A DNA stretch of 64,000 bases from DASUHT01 sp038230835 (GCA_038230835.1 JBBRMM010000008.1:69490-133489), one strand, 5' to 3'. Shown: positions 8,762 to 18,833, numbered from the stretch's first letter. Made by a program: numbers and translations. The notes: generated from the letters alone by a model not told the origin.

Positions 8762-9493
8762 TCAGACGGGCGCGTAGCCGAACACCACCGTCACCGTGGC
8801 GCTCACCCGCTGCGTGCCTCGCCTGATCGGCACCGGCATCACGGCGTCCGGGGTGAGCGCGGACGAGGCTGCGTACGTCTGCTGGTAGCCGACGAACGCC
8901 GGGTTCGACTCGCTGACCGAGAGCACCCCGGTGACCCGTAGGTGGGCCGCGGCGGCGGCGGCGTCGGCCTTGACCCGTGCGTTGCCGACGGCTGCTTCGA
9001 TCGCCTGCCTCTGCCCCTCATGCTGGCTCGCCAGTGAGAATTCAGGCCCGTACGTCGCCGTGGCGCCGACCCGGATGCCGGCGGCCAGCAGTGTCCCGGT
9101 CTGGGACACGGTGCGGACGGTGACGGTCAGATCCTGCGAGGCCGAGTATTCGCCGGTCGTGTCGTTGCGCGACCCGGACACCGCGTCGGTGTGCATGTCG
9201 TACGACGCGATCCCGCGCATGTGGAGCGCCGCCAGCACCCGGCGCATGGTCGTCGATGCCTGGTTGGTGGCCTCGGCCAACGTCACGCCCCGGCCGTCGG
9301 TCGAGAAGTGGATGCTCGCCCGGTCGGGGCGAAGCAGCGTCGAACCGCTGCCCGAGAACCGCAGGAAGGCCGGCATGCCCGGCCCGGCCGGCGTCGCCGC
9401 ACGGGCCGGCGGGGAGCTGCGCAGCGTGCTGTAGCCGGCGATGGCAACCACGCACATCGCCGCCACGGCGATGATCTGACGGAACGGGGACAT
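8762..9493 (-). CDS. SIMPL domain (DUF541) secreted protein
   Basis: 243-residue exported protein with an N-terminal signal or anchor (IIAVAAMCVVAIAGYS), followed by a SIMPL/DUF541 domain. The domain shows the opening RFSGSGSTLLRPDRASIHFS, the helix LAEATNQASTTMRRVLAAL, the SASQDLTVTVR strand and the late helix AIEAAVGNARVKADAAA. SIMPL proteins are periplasmic or surface proteins of poorly defined function (BP26/OMP28-like). A perfect AGGAGGT ribosome binding site precedes the ATG. Confidence 0.85.
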   Translation of the reverse strand: MSPFRQIIAVAAMCVVAIAGYSTLRSSPPARAATPAGPGMPAFLRFSGSGSTLLRPDRASIHFSTDGRGVTLAEATNQASTTMRRVLAALHMRGIASYDMHTDAVSGSRNDTTGEYSASQDLTVTVRTVSQTGTLLAAGIRVGATATYGPEFSLASQHEGQRQAIEAAVGNARVKADAAAAAAHLRVTGVLSVSESNPAFVGYQQTYAASSALTPDAVMPVPIRRGTQRVSATVTVVFGYAPV

Positions 9494-9547
9494 CGTGACC
9501 TCCTGGAGGGGATGGTCATTCGACCCCGTCGTGCGCTCGCCGGTTCC

Positions 9548-9739
9548 CTAGATAGGGAAACCCGCCTGAGGGAAGGGGTGGGGGGTGGAGCAGTAGGCGT
9601 TGTGCATCGCCACCGTCACCTGGTGCTCGAGCATGCCCAGCACGTGTTCGTGGCCGCCCGCCTCCCGCAGAGCGGCGATCGCGGCCCGCAGTTCGGCCTC
9701 CCATGCCAGCCAGTCTCGTGTCTGCTCTGCGCCTTCCAT
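9548..9739 (-). CDS. Small hypothetical protein
   Basis: 63-residue protein of unknown function: a Glu/Ala-rich helix (WEAELRAAIAALREAGGHEH) followed by LGMLEHQVTVAMHNAYC and a Pro-rich end. The start is fixed by a TACGCT box (9751-9746) exactly 6 nt before the ATG, the leaderless arrangement common in this window. It is divergent from the small gene at 9796. Confidence 0.6.
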   Translation of the reverse strand: MEGAEQTRDWLAWEAELRAAIAALREAGGHEHVLGMLEHQVTVAMHNAYCSTPHPFPQAGFPI

Positions 9740-9795
9740 GCGTGCAGCGTACACATGCGGGCATGCCGTCCGACCGCGTTCCTACCATGAGGATC

Positions 9796-10017
9796 ATGGA
9801 GTCCAAGCGCGACACTCTGGCGATGGCGATCGATCTGCGCCTCACCGATCTGTGGGCCGAGGTGTTCGAAGTCGAGCCCGGCAAGCTCGATGCCGAGCTT
9901 CTGGGCTGGTTCCTGCGCGCTGCATACGGTCAGGGCTACACCGATGCGTTGCGCGAGTCGAGGCGCGGCCAGCTCTGTCTCGATCTCGGTTACGTCGTTC
10001 CCGACGCCGCTGCCTGA
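9796..10017 (+). CDS. Small conserved-looking hypothetical protein
   Basis: 73 residues, mostly helical and acidic (DLWAEVFEVEPGKLDAELLG, then YTDALRESRRGQLCLDLGY). No family recognised. TACCAT (9783-9788) lies 7 nt before ATG 9796, marking the start as leaderless; the longer upstream reading frame has no support. It sits 29 bp before ccmE. Confidence 0.6.
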   Translation: MESKRDTLAMAIDLRLTDLWAEVFEVEPGKLDAELLGWFLRAAYGQGYTDALRESRRGQLCLDLGYVVPDAAA

Positions 10018-10046
10018 GCCGGTCCCGCGCTGCTAGTCTGGCGGCC

Positions 10047-10445
10047 ATGACGGGTCGCCCGCGCCTTGTGATCGCCCTGGTCGTGTCGATGATGCTGGTG
10101 GCATTTGGCGGGTACACGCTGCTGGCCGGCTCCGACCAGCTGCTGGTGTCGGTGGCCCAGCTCCGCGCCAATCGTGACGGCGCCGCTCACGAGCGTGTGC
10201 AGCTGACGGGGACGGTGCTGTCGGCCAGCCGCCGCGGCAGCCCGCTGCGCTTCGTGCTGGCCGACGACGGCGCAGCGGCGACCACGGTAGCGGTCGACTA
10301 CGCCGGCTCGGTACCGGACGCGTTCAAGGTCGGGCGCCACGTGATCGTCACCGGCCGGATGCAGGACGGCACCTTCGTCGCCGAGCGCGACACGCTGCTG
10401 ACCAAGTGCCCGAGCAAGTACTCGGCCGGCGGGGGCGGCGCGTAG
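10047..10445 (+). CDS. ccmE: Cytochrome c maturation protein CcmE, Cys type
   Basis: 132-residue haem chaperone of the system I cytochrome c maturation pathway, anchored by one N-terminal membrane helix (LVIALVVSMMLVAFGGYTLL) with an external OB-fold domain (VQLTGTVLSAS to VIVTGRMQDGTFVAERD). The haem-attachment motif is CPSKY, i.e. C-x-x-x-Y. The common form is H-x-x-x-Y, so this is the Cys variant. The start at ATG 10047 is set by TAGTCT 7 nt upstream. ccmF follows 2 bp after the stop. The haem exporter genes ccmABCD are not in the window. Confidence 0.88.
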   Translation: MTGRPRLVIALVVSMMLVAFGGYTLLAGSDQLLVSVAQLRANRDGAAHERVQLTGTVLSASRRGSPLRFVLADDGAAATTVAVDYAGSVPDAFKVGRHVIVTGRMQDGTFVAERDTLLTKCPSKYSAGGGGA

Positions 10446-10447
10446 CG

Positions 10448-12450
<2,003 letters not shown>

Positions 12451-12454
<4 letters not shown>

Positions 12455-12777
12455 GCACCGCGCTTGCGGCCCTGGCGGCCGCCGTCCTCACCATCGCCGC
12501 GGTGGTCTTCGTGGCCTGGCCGTTCGTGTCTGCCGAGCGGGAGCCCGCCGAACCCGAGCTGTCCGAGACCGATCGTCGGCGGCTCGCGGCAGCCGAGCGC
12601 CGGGACGAGAGCTATCAGGCGTTGCGCGATCTCGAGCAGGACTTCCGCACCGGCAAAGTGACCGCGGACGATCACCGGCTCGAGCGCGACCGCCTGCGCG
12701 CCGAGGCGGGCGCTGCGCTGCGCGAGCTCGACCATCTAGACTCCCTGTCCCAACAGAACGGGTCCGAGGAGGATTGA
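12451..12777 (+). CDS. CcmI-like short membrane protein
   Basis: 108 residues: one N-terminal membrane helix (LAALAAAVLTIAAVVFVAWPFV), then a charged coiled-coil segment (YQALRDLEQDFRTGKVTADD, ERDRLRAEAGAALRELD). The L-x-D-L-E-x-D-F/Y-x-T-G-K signature is typical of the membrane-proximal part of CcmI, which presents apocytochrome to the haem lyase. No TPR region follows, so this is a minimal version. It overlaps ccmF at one end and pspA by one base (TGATG) at the other, tying cytochrome maturation to pspA in one transcript. Confidence 0.65.
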
Positions 12778-13565
12778 TGGCTGGTCTCATGTCGCGGTTC
12801 ACGACGTTGTTCAAGGTCAAGGCCAACAAGGCGCTGGACAAGGCCGAGAACCCCGCCGAGACGCTTGACTACAGCTACCAGAAGCAGCTCGAGATGCTGC
12901 AGAAGGTCAAGCGCGGGGTGGCGGATGTGGTCACGGCCAAGAAGCGGCTGCAGCTGCAGACCGCGAAGCTCGAGGAGAGCGTGGTCAAGCTGGACGGCCA
13001 GGCCAAACAGGCTCTGGCGGCCAACCGCGAGGATCTGGCGCGCACCGCACTCGAGCGCAAGGCGCTGATCCAGGGCCAGCTGCAGGGGCTCGACCAGCAG
13101 ATCTCGTCGCTCGAGGGGCAGCAGCAGAGCCTGATCGAGCAGGAGCAGCGGCTGTCCACCAAGGTGGAGTCGTTCCGCACCCAGAAGGAGGTCGTCAAGG
13201 CGCAGTACTCGGCTGCCGAGGCGACGGTGAAGATCGGCGAGGCGACCACCGGGCTGGGCGAGGAGATGTCCGACGTGGGACTGGCGCTGCAGCGGGCGCA
13301 GGACAAGACGGAGCAGATGCAGGCGCGGGCGGCGGCTGTCAACGAGCTGGTGGACACCGGCGCGATCGACGACCTGACGGCCCCGGCCGGCTCCGACCTC
13401 GACCGCCAGATCGCCGCGCTCAGCGCCGGCAGTCAGGTCGACGCCGAGCTGGCGAAGATGAAGGCCGAGCTGGGCGCCCCAGCGCCGGCCGCCGAGATCG
13501 GCGCGGGCGACGGTGCGGCGCACGAGGCCGCGGCAGAGCCGGCGACGGGGGAGGTGCAATCGTGA
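12777..13565 (+). CDS. pspA: PspA/IM30 membrane-stress protein
   Basis: 262-residue PspA/Vipp1 (ESCRT-III-like) protein that coats and stabilises stressed membranes. Recognised from the N-terminal MSRFTTLFKVKANKALDKAE amphipathic region, the ENPAETLDYSYQKQLEMLQK motif, long coiled coils (residues about 30-180) and an Ala-rich C-terminus. GAGGA precedes the ATG. The start overlaps the stop of the CcmI-like gene and the stop overlaps pspAA (GTGA), so all four reading frames from ccmF to pspAA are coupled. Confidence 0.9.
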   Translation: MAGLMSRFTTLFKVKANKALDKAENPAETLDYSYQKQLEMLQKVKRGVADVVTAKKRLQLQTAKLEESVVKLDGQAKQALAANREDLARTALERKALIQGQLQGLDQQISSLEGQQQSLIEQEQRLSTKVESFRTQKEVVKAQYSAAEATVKIGEATTGLGEEMSDVGLALQRAQDKTEQMQARAAAVNELVDTGAIDDLTAPAGSDLDRQIAALSAGSQVDAELAKMKAELGAPAPAAEIGAGDGAAHEAAAEPATGEVQS

Positions 13566-13840
13566 TCGTCCGGATCCTGGAGAAGGGGCAGTACCGGCTG
13601 GGCGACGACACGATCGGGCGTCTCAACGAGCTCGACAACGCGGTCGCGCAGGCCGTTGCAGCCGGCGACGAGGCGGCGTTCTCCTCCGCGTTCGCCGCCC
13701 TCATCGAGTTCGTCCGCAAGGGCGGAACACCGGTCGGCGACACCGAGCTGGTCACCTCGGATCACGTGCTCCCACACCCCGAGACGACGCTCGAAGAGGC
13801 GCGTGACGTGTTCGCCGGGGAAGGCGCGATTCCGGGCTAG
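13562..13840 (+). CDS. pspAA: PspA-associated protein PspAA
   Basis: 92-residue partner of PspA in actinobacteria and archaea. It opens with MIVRILEKGQYRLGDDTI, then has ELDNAVAQAVAAGDEAAFSS and VRKGGTPVGD. GTG start inside the pspA stop (GTGA). Its own TAG stop is part of the left arm of the inverted-repeat element that follows. A role in membrane-stress control is known only from association with PspA; its molecular activity is not established. Confidence 0.8.
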   Translation: MIVRILEKGQYRLGDDTIGRLNELDNAVAQAVAAGDEAAFSSAFAALIEFVRKGGTPVGDTELVTSDHVLPHPETTLEEARDVFAGEGAIPG

Positions 13841-14028
13841 TGGGTCGTCAGGCAATGTTGGTGGTGTCGATGGCGAGCGAAACGCCAGCGATGCCAGGAC
13901 CGAGGACGCCGCAGCGCGCCGCGTTGCAGCCGCCAGCCTGTCCAGGCGTAGCCTTGACAGGTCTCGCGAGCAGCCTGCTACCAAAGCAGGCCGCGAGAGC
14001 GGCAAACGTTGCCCGACGACCCACTAGC
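13836..14028 (+). repeat. 193-bp structured inverted-repeat element (RNA or MITE candidate)
   Basis: Two 24-bp arms (13836-13859 and 14005-14028) pair with 22 Watson-Crick pairs, one G-U and one A-C. They enclose at least four further hairpins: 13871-13887 (5 bp); 13911-13927 (7 bp including one G-U, loop GCC); 13937-13961 (6 + 4 bp around a 1x1 mismatch, loop GTA); and 13962-13998 (7 bp outer plus CCTGCT/AGCAGG inner stem, loop ACCAA). It fills the whole gap between the convergent pspAA and pspAB genes. CTAG at both ends is compatible with a target-site duplication. It has no coding capacity that I can support. Confidence 0.7.
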
Positions 14029-14039
14029 TGCCGGCGTGG

Positions 14040-14597
14040 TCAGACCGGTGCGTCCCAGAGCGGGAACCAGCGTTCCAGCTCCGGGTCGATGGGCAGCTCG
14101 TGCTCGAGCTTGCCCTGCAGCTGCAGCTCGCGGGACGAGTCGCGCTTCTGGTCGGCGACCGGGACGAAGGGGTAGAAGAGCCCGCGTTTGAAGTTGTAGA
14201 TGAAGCGGACGTTGTCCGAGAATGCGAAGACAGCGCACAGCAGCTGCTCGCCGAACCCCTCGTCCGTCATCGACTGCGCCGCCACGTGGATGGTGGTGAC
14301 GAGGTCCTCGAAGTCCTTGTCGGTGAGCGTGATCCACTCATAGCCGAAGCTATCGGTGGATTGCTCGACCTTCGTGCCCTCGTCCTTGAACGCCAGGCCG
14401 ACCATGTCCTCGATCTCCTTGCCGCTCTCGCGGAAGCGGGCCGACGCCATCGGCTTGAAACAGATCGCCGCCTTCTGGGCCGGCTGCAGGCCCAGTCCGG
14501 TGTCCAGCGTGATCTGGGCGGTCGAGATCGCAAACAGCTTCTCGAGCGTCGGCTTCTGCACCTTGGTGCGGCCGAGCAGCGAGTCGAAGAGACCCAC
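14040..14597 (-). CDS. pspAB: PspA-associated protein PspAB
   Basis: 185-residue cytoplasmic protein of the PspAB family. Marks are MGLFDSLLGRTKV at the N-terminus, TLEKLFAISTAQITLDTGLG, then WITLTDKDFEDLVTTIHVAA and a C-terminal ELPIDPELERWFPLWDAPV. GTG start overlapping the htpX stop (TAGTG), so it is co-translated with htpX. It converges on pspA-pspAA. The set PspA, PspAA, PspAB and HtpX is a recurring envelope-stress module; PspAB's biochemistry is unknown. Confidence 0.8.
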   Translation of the reverse strand: MGLFDSLLGRTKVQKPTLEKLFAISTAQITLDTGLGLQPAQKAAICFKPMASARFRESGKEIEDMVGLAFKDEGTKVEQSTDSFGYEWITLTDKDFEDLVTTIHVAAQSMTDEGFGEQLLCAVFAFSDNVRFIYNFKRGLFYPFVPVADQKRDSSRELQLQGKLEHELPIDPELERWFPLWDAPV

Positions 14598-15508
14598 TAG
14601 AGCGTCTCCAGCTGCTGCTCGAGCCGGCGCAGCTGAGCCAGCCGCGCCTCGACCGGCGGATGCGTGGCGAACAGGTTGCCGAGGCCGTTCTTGACGCCGG
14701 CGGGGATGATGAAGAACTGGTTCAGGCCCTCGGCGGTGCGCAGGTCACGCTGGGGGATCCGGCCCATCGACCCCGAGATCTTGACCAGCGCCGACGCCAG
14801 GCTCGACGGGGACTTGGTGAGCACCGCTGCGCCCCGGTCGGCGGCGAACTCGCGGTAGCGCGAGAGTGCGCGGATCAGGAAGAACGAGATCGCATACACG
14901 ACCACCGAGACCAGCATCGCGATCAGGAACGCCTGCCCCGAGCCGCCCTCGTCGTCGTCGCCGTAGCCGATCCCGCCGCCGAAGTAGAAGCCGAAGCGGA
15001 CGATCATGCCCGCCACCATGGCAAAGAAGCTCGCGATCGTGATCACCGCCACGTCGCGGTGCTTGACGTGCGACAGCTCGTGCGCGATCACGCCCTCGAG
15101 CTCGTGCGGATCGAGCCGCTGCAGCAGGCCGGTGGTGACGGCGACGGCCGCGTGCCGCGGACCGCGACCGGTGGCGAAGGCGTTCGGCATGTCGGTCTGG
15201 ATGACGGCCACCCGGGGCATGGGCAGGTCGGCGGTGATGCACAGCCGCTGGATCACCGCGTGCAGCTCGGGCGCCTCGGCCTCGGAGACGATCTTGGCCC
15301 CGGAGGTGGCAAGCGCGATCTTGTCGCTTGTCCAGTACTGCGCGATCAGCAGGCCGCCGCCGATCAGCAGGATCGGCACCAGGCCGAACTTGAACGCCTG
15401 CGACAGCACCACGAAGAGGATCACGTACAGGAGACCGAGCAGGAAGACCGTCAGCGTCATGCGCGCGGCCAGCCCGGGGTCGCGGTCGAGTGTGCGGCGG
15501 CGTGCCAT
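14597..15508 (-). CDS. htpX: HtpX-type M48 zinc metalloprotease
   Basis: 303-residue membrane protease. Catalytic zinc motif HELSH in LEGVIAHELSHVKHRDVAV, with the third ligand Glu in the later REFAADRGA segment. N-terminal membrane helices (TVFLLGLLYVILFVVLSQAF and a second) and a central pair support membrane insertion. HtpX proteases degrade misfolded membrane proteins under envelope stress. TACCAT (15521-15516) is 7 nt before the ATG, indicating a leaderless transcript that also carries pspAB. Confidence 0.92.
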   Translation of the reverse strand: MARRRTLDRDPGLAARMTLTVFLLGLLYVILFVVLSQAFKFGLVPILLIGGGLLIAQYWTSDKIALATSGAKIVSEAEAPELHAVIQRLCITADLPMPRVAVIQTDMPNAFATGRGPRHAAVAVTTGLLQRLDPHELEGVIAHELSHVKHRDVAVITIASFFAMVAGMIVRFGFYFGGGIGYGDDDEGGSGQAFLIAMLVSVVVYAISFFLIRALSRYREFAADRGAAVLTKSPSSLASALVKISGSMGRIPQRDLRTAEGLNQFFIIPAGVKNGLGNLFATHPPVEARLAQLRRLEQQLETL

Positions 15509-15573
15509 ACCGTGAATGGTAGCGCCGCGGCCCCCGGCGGCCGGCTGCGGCCGGCGCTGCCCGCGGCCGGTGT

Positions 15574-15640
15574 GGGGTCAGACCCCGTACGGACCGGGCG
15601 CAGGTTTCGGGACGGTTCTGTGACGGGTGCCGGGGGGCGC
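15574..15640 (+). repeat. Dispersed palindromic repeat, copy A
   Basis: Contains the perfect palindrome GGGGTCAGACCCC (15574-15586). The 25 bp 15574-15598 are identical, inverted, to a copy ending at 50347, and weaker similarity continues for about 35 bp. Located between divergently oriented htpX and the end of hpt. Confidence 0.55.
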
Positions 15641-15721
15641 GGTCGCGGGCGAGAATCGGCTCAACCGTGCCGTACGCCGTCCACGGTCGCGTTCCCGGCC
15701 GGCGATTGCCGGCGCGGCCCG

Positions 15722-16273
15722 TCAGGTGGCGAGCAGGTGGATGTCGGGCAGGTTGCGGAAGCGCTGGCGGTGGTCGAAGCCGTAGCCGACCACGAACCGG
15801 TCGGAGGCGGTGAACCCGGAGTAGCGGACGTCGGTTTCCACCAGCCGGCGGTACGGACGGTCGAGCAGGGTGCAGATCTCGATCGACGCCGGCGCCCGGA
15901 AGCGCAGCGTCTTTTTCAGCGCGTGCAGCGTGAGGCCCGTGTCGATCACGTCCTCCACGATCAGAAGATGTGCACCGCGCACGGGCTGATCGAGGTCCTT
16001 CAGCAGCCGGATCCGTCCGGCCGACGTGGGCGTTGACCCGCGGTAGGCCGAGATCGCCATGAACTCCAGCCGGTGCGGGATGCTGAGCGCTCGCGACAGG
16101 TCGGCGAGGAACACCGCCGCGCCCTTGAGCACGGTCACCAGCACCAGCTCCTTCCCGCGGTAGTCGCGGCTGATGTCGGCCGCCAGCTCGCCGATCCGGG
16201 ATGCGATCAGCTCCTGCGAGAGGTACACCTCGCCGGGCTCGAGCCGGTCGACCGGCCGCAGCTCCGCGTTCAC
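15722..16273 (-). CDS. hpt: Hypoxanthine phosphoribosyltransferase
   Basis: 183-residue purine-salvage enzyme converting hypoxanthine or guanine plus PRPP to IMP or GMP. The PRPP-binding loop is LLIVEDVIDTGLTLHAL. Other landmarks are the VLKGAAVFLADLSRAL loop, the flexible SAYRGSTPTSAG segment and the C-terminal DRFVVGYGFDHRQRFRNLPD. The start overlaps the stop of the upstream nuclease-like gene (ATGA). The usual neighbours tilS and ftsH are absent here. Confidence 0.93.
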   Translation of the reverse strand: MNAELRPVDRLEPGEVYLSQELIASRIGELAADISRDYRGKELVLVTVLKGAAVFLADLSRALSIPHRLEFMAISAYRGSTPTSAGRIRLLKDLDQPVRGAHLLIVEDVIDTGLTLHALKKTLRFRAPASIEICTLLDRPYRRLVETDVRYSGFTASDRFVVGYGFDHRQRFRNLPDIHLLAT

Positions 16274-16632
16274 GCCGCGCCGAGCTCGTACTTGTGGGCG
16301 AGCGCCTCGACATCGCGTTTGTAGAACAGTTTCACGCGGATCTCGGGATGCAACTCGCGCATCCGCCTCAGCTTGCGGTTCTTCTTGGTCACCAGGGACT
16401 GCTTCATGGTGGTGATCTCGAGATACAGATCCTGCTCGGGCAGGTAGAAGTCGGGCGTGAACGCTTCGACCACGCTGCCGTCATCGGCCAGCTCGAGCGC
16501 GAACGTTCGCGGCTCGTAGGCCCACGGTATGCCATGGAAGTCGAAGATCAGCGCGCACTCCCGCTCGGCGTCGTTGGCGAATCGAGGCGGCATGTGGCCG
16601 ACGAAGGCGTGAAACCGGTCAGTGTTCGGCAT
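16270..16632 (-). CDS. Small PD-(D/E)xK nuclease-like protein
   Basis: 120 residues. The core TPDFYLPEQDLYLEITT resembles the catalytic strand pair of the PD-(D/E)xK nuclease fold (P-D ... E-x-T), but the Lys of the usual E-x-K is Thr. A basic helix KKNRKLRRMRELHPEIRVK follows. Residues 15-45 (PRFANDAERECALIFDFHG) resemble the N-terminal helix of such proteins. It is translationally coupled to hpt (ATGA overlap). Whether it cuts nucleic acid is uncertain. TACACT lies 11 nt before the ATG. Confidence 0.6.
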   Translation of the reverse strand: MPNTDRFHAFVGHMPPRFANDAERECALIFDFHGIPWAYEPRTFALELADDGSVVEAFTPDFYLPEQDLYLEITTMKQSLVTKKNRKLRRMRELHPEIRVKLFYKRDVEALAHKYELGAA

Positions 16633-16716
16633 CCCGCTTCGAAAGTGTACTCACCACGCCGGATGCCGCCTGGCCAGGACTGGCCCTGCAGCCTCGCACC
16701 TGCATATGATCGCCAT

Positions 16717-17499
16717 ATGACCAGTCCCGCCCGGTTCGTGATCGCCCACCTGTCCGACCTGCACTGCGGGTCGCCGTACTTCGTGGCCAACCTGCTCGAC
16801 CGCGCGATCATGGAGATCAACCAGCTCCAGCCGGATGTCGTGGTCTGTTCCGGCGATCTGACCACGTTCGGCTACAAGCAGGAGTACCGTCAGGCCCGCG
16901 AGTACCTCGACCGGCTGGACTGCCCCGATGTGATCACGATCCCCGGCAACCACGACTCGCGCAACGTCGGCTACGTGCATTTCGAGGACATGATCGGGCC
17001 GCGTTCGACCGTGCTGCGCAAGCGCGGGATCAGCTTCGTGGCCGTCGACTCGTCGGAGCCTGATCTCGATCACGGCACCGTCGGTCGCAGCCGCTACGGC
17101 TGGATCGAGGAGCAGTTCCGCGAGCCCGCCGACTTCCGCGTCTTCGTCCTGCACCACCATCTGCTGCCGATCCCGGGCACCGGCCGGGAGCGCAACGTCG
17201 TCCACGACGCCGGCGACGCGCTCGAGGTGCTGCAGCGATCCGGGGTCGATCTGGTGCTGTCGGGCCACAAGCATGTGCCGTACGCCTGGCGGCTCGAGGA
17301 CCTGTTCGTGGTCAACGCCGGCACCGTCTCCTCGCTTCGCCTGCGCGGCCACACCCGCCCCTGCTACAACGTGGTCGAGATCTCGCCCGAGGAGGTCGAG
17401 ATCTACCGCCGCTATCCGTTCCATGGGCGGGAGATGATCGTGCGCTTCTCGCCCGTGACGCTGGCCTACGAGAAGCACGCGCCCTCCGGCGGCGGCTGA
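16717..17499 (+). CDS. Calcineurin-like metallophosphoesterase
   Basis: 260-residue phosphoesterase with the full di-metal motif set: D-x-H in AHLSDLHCGS, G-D in VVCSGDLTTFG, GNHD in ITIPGNHDSR, H in FVLHHHLLPIP and G-H-x-H in LVLSGHKHVP. Closest in layout to class III cyclic-nucleotide phosphodiesterases (CpdA-like); the substrate is not certain. The start is set by TATGAT (16705-16710), 6 nt before ATG 16717, so it is probably leaderless. It is followed after 2 bp by the cyclic-2,3-DPG synthetase gene. Confidence 0.85.
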   Translation: MTSPARFVIAHLSDLHCGSPYFVANLLDRAIMEINQLQPDVVVCSGDLTTFGYKQEYRQAREYLDRLDCPDVITIPGNHDSRNVGYVHFEDMIGPRSTVLRKRGISFVAVDSSEPDLDHGTVGRSRYGWIEEQFREPADFRVFVLHHHLLPIPGTGRERNVVHDAGDALEVLQRSGVDLVLSGHKHVPYAWRLEDLFVVNAGTVSSLRLRGHTRPCYNVVEISPEEVEIYRRYPFHGREMIVRFSPVTLAYEKHAPSGGG

Positions 17500-17501
17500 A
17501 C

Positions 17502-18833
17502 ATGGCCGCCCGGGTGCTGGTGCTGGTGGACGGTGAGCACTACCCGCCGGTCGTCCGCGACGCGATCGTCCAGGCGTCCGCGGAGCACGACGTGGTCGCG
17601 GCGCTGCTGCTCGGCGGCAGCGAGAAGCTCGACGGCGAGCCCAGCTACGGCGTCCCGCTGCACCGGGCCGGGGGGGATGCCGCGGCGGCGATGGTCGCGG
17701 CTGCCCGGGAGCACTCGGCGCAGCGCGTGATCGACCTCTCCGACGAGCCGGTGCTGAGCGAATCCGGGCGCCTGCGCCTGGCCGCTCATGCGCTGGCGGC
17801 AGGCCTGGCCTACGAGGGCCCGGACTTCGAGTTCCGGGTGCCGGAACGGCGGTCGATCGACGCGCCCACGCTGGCGGTGATCGGCACCGGAAAGCGGGTC
17901 GGCAAGACCGCGGTCAGTGCTCACGCCGCTCGTGTGCTGGCGGCGGCCGGCCGCGACCCGGTGGTGGTGGCGATGGGTCGAGGCGGCCCGGCCGAGCCGG
18001 AACCGATCGACCCCGGTGGGCGTCCGATCGGTGTGCAGGATCTCCTCACCCGGTCGCGCAGCGGACAGCATGCCGCCTCGGACTTCCTCGAGGACGCGGT
18101 GGTCGCCGGCGTGCCCACGGTGGGAGCCCGCCGTTGCGGCGGCGGGCTCGCCGGAGCCCCCTACCTGTCCAACGTCTGGCAGGCAGCGCGGATGGCTGCA
18201 GACGGTGCGCCCGGTCTGGTGCTCCTCGAGGGATCGGGCGCGGCGATCCCGCCGGTTGCGGCCGACCGCACCTTGCTGGTAACGTCCGCCGCCCGGGCGC
18301 CGGATGCGTTCGGGAGCGGTCTCGGCCCCTACCGGGTACTGGTGTCGGACATGGTGGTGCTGACGATGTGTGAACCGCCCCTCGCCTCGCCCCCGCAGGT
18401 GGAGCGGGTGAGGGACGCGATCCAGGCCCTGCGCCCCGAGATGCCGGTGATCGCCACGGTGCTCGACCCGGTCCCCGGCGAGCCGCTCGACGGCGCACGG
18501 GTGGCCTACTTCACGACCGCCCCGGCCGAGATTCACGAGCGGCTCGCGTCCTCGCTCGAGCGCTCGTGCGGGGCCCGCGTGCAGGCGGTGGTGGGGTCGC
18601 TGGCCGACCGATCCGCGCTCCGCGCCGACCTCGAACGGCCAGAGGTCGCCGGCGCCGACGTATTCCTGGTCGAGCTCAAGGCGGCGGCAGTGGACGTGGT
18701 GGCGGAGGCGGCCGATCGCCTCGGTCGGCGGGTCGTCTTCTGCGACAACCGGCCGCGTGCGCTGCAGGGCGAGGCGGATCTCGATGCGGCGCTGCGCGAC
18801 CTGGCGGGCGAGGCTGTGGCCGCCCATGCCTGA
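17502..18833 (+). CDS. cpgS: Cyclic 2,3-diphosphoglycerate synthetase
   Basis: 443-residue protein matching the cDPGS family, which cyclises 2,3-diphosphoglycerate with ATP to make the anionic solute cyclic 2,3-DPG. Seen: an N-terminal Rossmann-like region (VLVLVDGEHYPPVVRDAIV), a P-loop VIGTGKRVGKTAVSAHAARV (about residue 130), the GRGGPAEPEPID segment, and RRCGGGLAGAPYLSNVWQAA. The product is best known from thermophilic methanogens, and relatives occur in some actinobacteria. The downstream gene, overlapping by 8 bp, is the kinase that makes the precursor, which strongly supports the assignment. Confidence 0.85.
   Translation: MAARVLVLVDGEHYPPVVRDAIVQASAEHDVVAALLLGGSEKLDGEPSYGVPLHRAGGDAAAAMVAAAREHSAQRVIDLSDEPVLSESGRLRLAAHALAAGLAYEGPDFEFRVPERRSIDAPTLAVIGTGKRVGKTAVSAHAARVLAAAGRDPVVVAMGRGGPAEPEPIDPGGRPIGVQDLLTRSRSGQHAASDFLEDAVVAGVPTVGARRCGGGLAGAPYLSNVWQAARMAADGAPGLVLLEGSGAAIPPVAADRTLLVTSAARAPDAFGSGLGPYRVLVSDMVVLTMCEPPLASPPQVERVRDAIQALRPEMPVIATVLDPVPGEPLDGARVAYFTTAPAEIHERLASSLERSCGARVQAVVGSLADRSALRADLERPEVAGADVFLVELKAAAVDVVAEAADRLGRRVVFCDNRPRALQGEADLDAALRDLAGEAVAAHA

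Noticed and set aside
14660..16036. 458-residue plus-strand frame opposite htpX
   Set aside because: Asp/Arg/His/Gln-rich antisense of htpX and hpt; long shadow frames are common at this GC content.
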